DNA from: JBCBUE01 sp039818285
GTDB taxonomy: Bacteria; Planctomycetota; Phycisphaerae; Phycisphaerales; Phycisphaeraceae
Length of the DNA: 64,000 nt
NCBI GenBank assembly: GCA_039818285.1
Contig: JBCBUE010000007.1
Coordinates: forward strand, 1 to 64,000
Direction of reading: 5' to 3'
Under the pieces are notes generated by a model. It ran no database searches. It was not told the origin of the DNA and worked only from the letters and a program-made list of their open reading frames with translations. Shown here piece by piece: positions 61,515-64,000 of the stretch (positions are counted from its first letter, which is position 1; each line of letters opens with the position of its first letter). The position numbers were made by a program, and so were the translations under genes.

Positions 61515-62360
61515 ATGCACGCACGCCGCGGCTTCACGCTCATCGAACTCCTCGTGGTCATCAGCATCATCGCTCTGCTGATTTCCATCCTGCTGCCGGC
61601 CCTGAGCGCCGCCCGCCGAACGGCCCAGCAGATCCAGAGCAGCACGCAGACACGCGGCATCCATCAAGGCTTGGTTATGTTCGCCCAGGGCAATAAGGGC
61701 TGGTATCCGGGGATCGAGGGCAGCCTTGGGGGTAGTTCTGGAAATGTGTCGTTCTTGGGTGTGGCTGACCTGCCGAACTCGGCGAAGTACACCAGCGGCG
61801 GCACTGCCGCGGGCGGTCACGTTGGCGTGAGGTTTGAACTGATGATTCTGAACAACCTCTTCCCGAGCGAATACACCATGTCGCCCGCAGAAAAAGGCGA
61901 CCCCGTGCTACGAGTCGGCTGCACTTTTGTCGATTACGAAGACGCGACCGTAGTCAACTACAACAGTTCGTTTTGGTCTTACTCCCTGCCTCAGATCGCA
62001 ACCGGTCCCGCCAACGATCCTGCTGGGTCGAAGTATGAGGAGTGGAGCGAGACCCTCAATGCCCAGAACGTCGTTGTCTCGGATCGCCTCCTTCGATTGG
62101 ATCGCAACGTGAATCCTACCGAAACCAACCCAGAGTTGCATAGAAGCCTTTGGTCACCCGACAACGGAGGTGGCGACTGGGGCGGATCGTTAACCTTTAA
62201 CGACGGTCACGTGGTGTTCAGCCCGACCTCTGTGATTGACACCCGGCTCGGGGAGTATGACAACGAGGGCGACAATATCTTCTCGAAGGCCTGGGGCCCG
62301 GGTTCCGGCATCGAAGATAACGTCCGCATGGTTTATCGTGGTGCTGGCAATACGGATTGA
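61515..62360 (+). CDS. Pseudopilin-like protein with prepilin leader
   Basis: This is a protein of 281 residues. RRGFTLIELLVVISIIALL is a prepilin leader cut after Gly with Glu at +5. A downstream TFNDGHVVF motif is the mark of the planctomycete pseudopilin-like family. The mature part shares DNIFS and other short stretches with the paralogue at 37611. A GGGAA site precedes the ATG. It sits between a PEP-CTERM gene and an exported agarase-like gene, and probably belongs to surface glycan handling. Confidence 0.87.
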   Translation: MHARRGFTLIELLVVISIIALLISILLPALSAARRTAQQIQSSTQTRGIHQGLVMFAQGNKGWYPGIEGSLGGSSGNVSFLGVADLPNSAKYTSGGTAAGGHVGVRFELMILNNLFPSEYTMSPAEKGDPVLRVGCTFVDYEDATVVNYNSSFWSYSLPQIATGPANDPAGSKYEEWSETLNAQNVVVSDRLLRLDRNVNPTETNPELHRSLWSPDNGGGDWGGSLTFNDGHVVFSPTSVIDTRLGEYDNEGDNIFSKAWGPGSGIEDNVRMVYRGAGNTD

Positions 62361-62634
62361 CTATCGCCGAGCGGCGCGTTCTCCGCGGGAAAGTGAAAAA
62401 GATGTTCTGTGAGAGTGGCCCGTCGTCGGATCGAAATCAGCCGAATGTCGTGTTTCGGCCGAATCGATCCGGCGCGTTGGCTACTGCGACGGCAGTACGG
62501 GATATAGATAGCGGTTCGTCAGCACGACAGACATGCTCGCCGCACCCCACCTTGACGACGCAGAACGAACGTTAATTACTCGTCTCGGTTGGTGAGCGAG
62601 CCCTTACTCACGCCTGCGTACCCCAGCGACACTC

Positions 62635-63807
62635 ATGCGTACGATCTCCTTGCGAGCCATCAGAAAGTTGTTTGCCGGTCTCGCGATCGTCTCGCTGATT
62701 GGTGTGTCAACCGTTGCTTACGGGCAAAACGGTTCGGCCATCGGTCTCGAAGAAATCGACGGACGCACCTGGCTGATCGATCCCACCGGCCGTCCGTTCT
62801 TCGCCCACGGGGTGACCCACGTCGGCCAAGGCGGCCACACCGAGGACGTGCACGACATCGCTCAGGCCTGCAAGGACCTGGGCTTCAATGCTTACGGCTA
62901 CGGGTGCCCGCCCGAGCTCCGGTCGGACATGCCATACGTCGACGGCCGCAACGGAATCGTCCCGATGTCGATCTATCGCACGTCGAACAACAGCTTCCGC
63001 TACGTCGACGTGTTCGACCCCGCCGAGCAGGCACGCATGACGGGGATCATCCGGCAGATGTGTCAGAGCAATCAGGGCAACCCCAACCTGATTGGGTACT
63101 ACTGGACCGACCTCGGCGCCTGGAACCTCGAGAACCCGACCGGGACGAACTGGGTCGAGTTCATCCGGTCCCTGCCCGAAGACGCGCCGGGTCAGCAGGC
63201 TTACCGCGACTTCCTCGAGACCTGGCAAGGCGACGACGACGAAGCACGCGACCGCGCGTTCCTCCGCCTGATCGCTCGCGAGTACTTCCGCACCCTCGGC
63301 GAAGCCAACCGCGAGTACGACCCGGACCGTCTTATCTTTGGCGACCGGTTCACGTTCCAGATGGCCGTGCCCGAGGTTCTCGAAGAGATCGTCCCGTACG
63401 TGGACGCCATCGCGATCCAGCCTCAATTCAACCCCGGCTTCCCCGAGCGGCAGTACGACCGGATCCACGAGCTGACCGGCAAGCCCATCGTGATCTGCGA
63501 CTTCGCGATCCGATTTCAGGAAGAGGGCAAGAACATCCGAGGCTGGAGACCCCAGGAGACCGACCGCCTGGCCGGTCAGCGCTACGCGGAGTACGTCCGT
63601 GAGGCCTTTGCGAAGCCCTACATCATCGGCATGTTCTGGTGCAATCCGATCAACTCGGGCGGTGAGTTCGGCAACGGCGGCATCAAGCAAGGGTTGTACG
63701 GCAAGGGGCTCGTGCCTCGCCCCGGGCTCCACGAAGAGATCCGCGAGCTCAATCGATACCTCGAAGAAAACACCCCGGCCGCGTCTGACCGGAAGGCCGA
63801 ATCGTGA
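62635..63807 (+). CDS. Exported agarase-like TIM-barrel glycoside hydrolase
   Basis: This is a protein of 390 residues with a signal peptide ending near VAYGQN. The conserved start LEEIDGRTWLIDPTGRPFFA and LGFNAYGYG are typical of agarase-like clan GH-A enzymes. NLIGYYWTDLGAW at about 151-163 occupies the acid/base strand and GKPIVICDFAIRFQ the nucleophile strand. Asp residues appear where GH50-type agarases have Glu, so activity is unproven. Substrate could be a galactan or another algal glycan. The stop overlaps the next start as GTGA. Confidence 0.75.
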   Translation: MRTISLRAIRKLFAGLAIVSLIGVSTVAYGQNGSAIGLEEIDGRTWLIDPTGRPFFAHGVTHVGQGGHTEDVHDIAQACKDLGFNAYGYGCPPELRSDMPYVDGRNGIVPMSIYRTSNNSFRYVDVFDPAEQARMTGIIRQMCQSNQGNPNLIGYYWTDLGAWNLENPTGTNWVEFIRSLPEDAPGQQAYRDFLETWQGDDDEARDRAFLRLIAREYFRTLGEANREYDPDRLIFGDRFTFQMAVPEVLEEIVPYVDAIAIQPQFNPGFPERQYDRIHELTGKPIVICDFAIRFQEEGKNIRGWRPQETDRLAGQRYAEYVREAFAKPYIIGMFWCNPINSGGEFGNGGIKQGLYGKGLVPRPGLHEEIRELNRYLEENTPAASDRKAES

Positions 63808-64000
63808 ACGACCTAGCCAACCCAGATGGACACGGCTATGAACCGAACGCCACCGCCGCGGACGGTGCCTCGACGCTGGCCGAGCTTGCGCTTGAGATCG
63901 TCCCCACGACTCAGCCATCGCCAGAAGGGTTCTTCACGCTGGGCAAACGCGGCCATCGATGGGTCTTGCTGACGCCGAGCCGGGCACCGTTCTTTTCGGC
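63804..64000 (+). CDS. Agarase-like glycoside hydrolase, N-terminal part (3' end outside window)
   Basis: A GTG at 63804 overlaps the preceding stop and the frame runs off the right edge, showing 65 residues. Residues 41-65 (EGFFTLGKRGHRWVLLTPSR and beyond) align with the GFFHLEKVNGRHWFIDP start of the protein at 56222. This is therefore a third member of the agarase-like family. No signal peptide is visible, so it is probably cytoplasmic, pairing with the exported enzyme before it. Confidence 0.6.
   Translation, partial: MNDLANPDGHGYEPNATAADGASTLAELALEIVPTTQPSPEGFFTLGKRGHRWVLLTPSRAPFFS

Noticed and set aside
1..64000. CRISPR arrays, tRNA or rRNA genes, insertion sequences
   Set aside because: No regularly spaced repeats, cloverleaf or rRNA-like sequence, transposase or integrase was recognised by reading. 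A covariance or profile search was not possible here.

Overview
The window looks like a chromosomal piece of a marine-type planctomycete, most likely of the Phycisphaerae. The reasons are high GC coding DNA, PEP-CTERM-anchored proteins, pseudopilin-like proteins with a G|FTLIE leader and a downstream DGHV motif, and a dense block of Cys-type sulfatases. This assignment is inference; there is no rRNA or other strong marker gene here.

Layout. (1) 1-11.3 kb is mostly core: two PEP-CTERM surface proteins, rplU, a pair of paralogous small secreted proteins, an SMP-30 lactonase, a cupin lipoprotein, clpP with a long N-terminal extension, a small coiled-coil protein, a PAS/GAF sensor with a degenerate GGDEF domain, purM and a Fur-family regulator. 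(2) 11.4-23.8 kb is one tightly packed plus-strand operon for surface polysaccharide synthesis. It holds several GT2-like glycosyltransferases, an epimerase, a glycosyltransferase-oxidoreductase fusion, a flippase, a UGM-like flavoprotein and a GT2/GT-C fusion. Many neighbours overlap by 1-4 bp. (3) 23.8-55.9 kb is a catabolic island, almost all on the minus strand. It contains phosphomannose isomerase, two GH38 alpha-mannosidases, two tandem exported GH99-like enzymes, eight sulfatases, a complete ABC sugar import set except for its ATPase, a GntR-type hybrid regulator, dehydrogenases, a pseudopilin and a PEP-CTERM protein. (4) 56.2-64 kb is a second, LacI-controlled island with one sulfatase, three agarase-like TIM-barrel proteins (the last cut by the window end), a PEP-CTERM protein and another pseudopilin.

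How region 3 fits together (inference). Exported GH99-like endo-enzymes and Sec/Tat-exported sulfatases would open a sulfated alpha-mannan outside the cytoplasm. The binding protein and two permeases would import oligosaccharides. Leaderless sulfatases and leaderless GH38 mannosidases would finish degradation inside, and ManA would feed mannose-6-phosphate into glycolysis. A TACCA(T/G/C)A element recurs in the AT-rich promoters beside the regulator, the transporter, one GH38 and a divergent sulfatase pair, which suggests a shared regulon. The substrate is not proven by sequence alone.

No rRNA, tRNA, CRISPR array, IS element or integrase was recognised. The sulfatases need a formylglycine-generating maturase and the transporter needs an ATPase; neither is encoded here.
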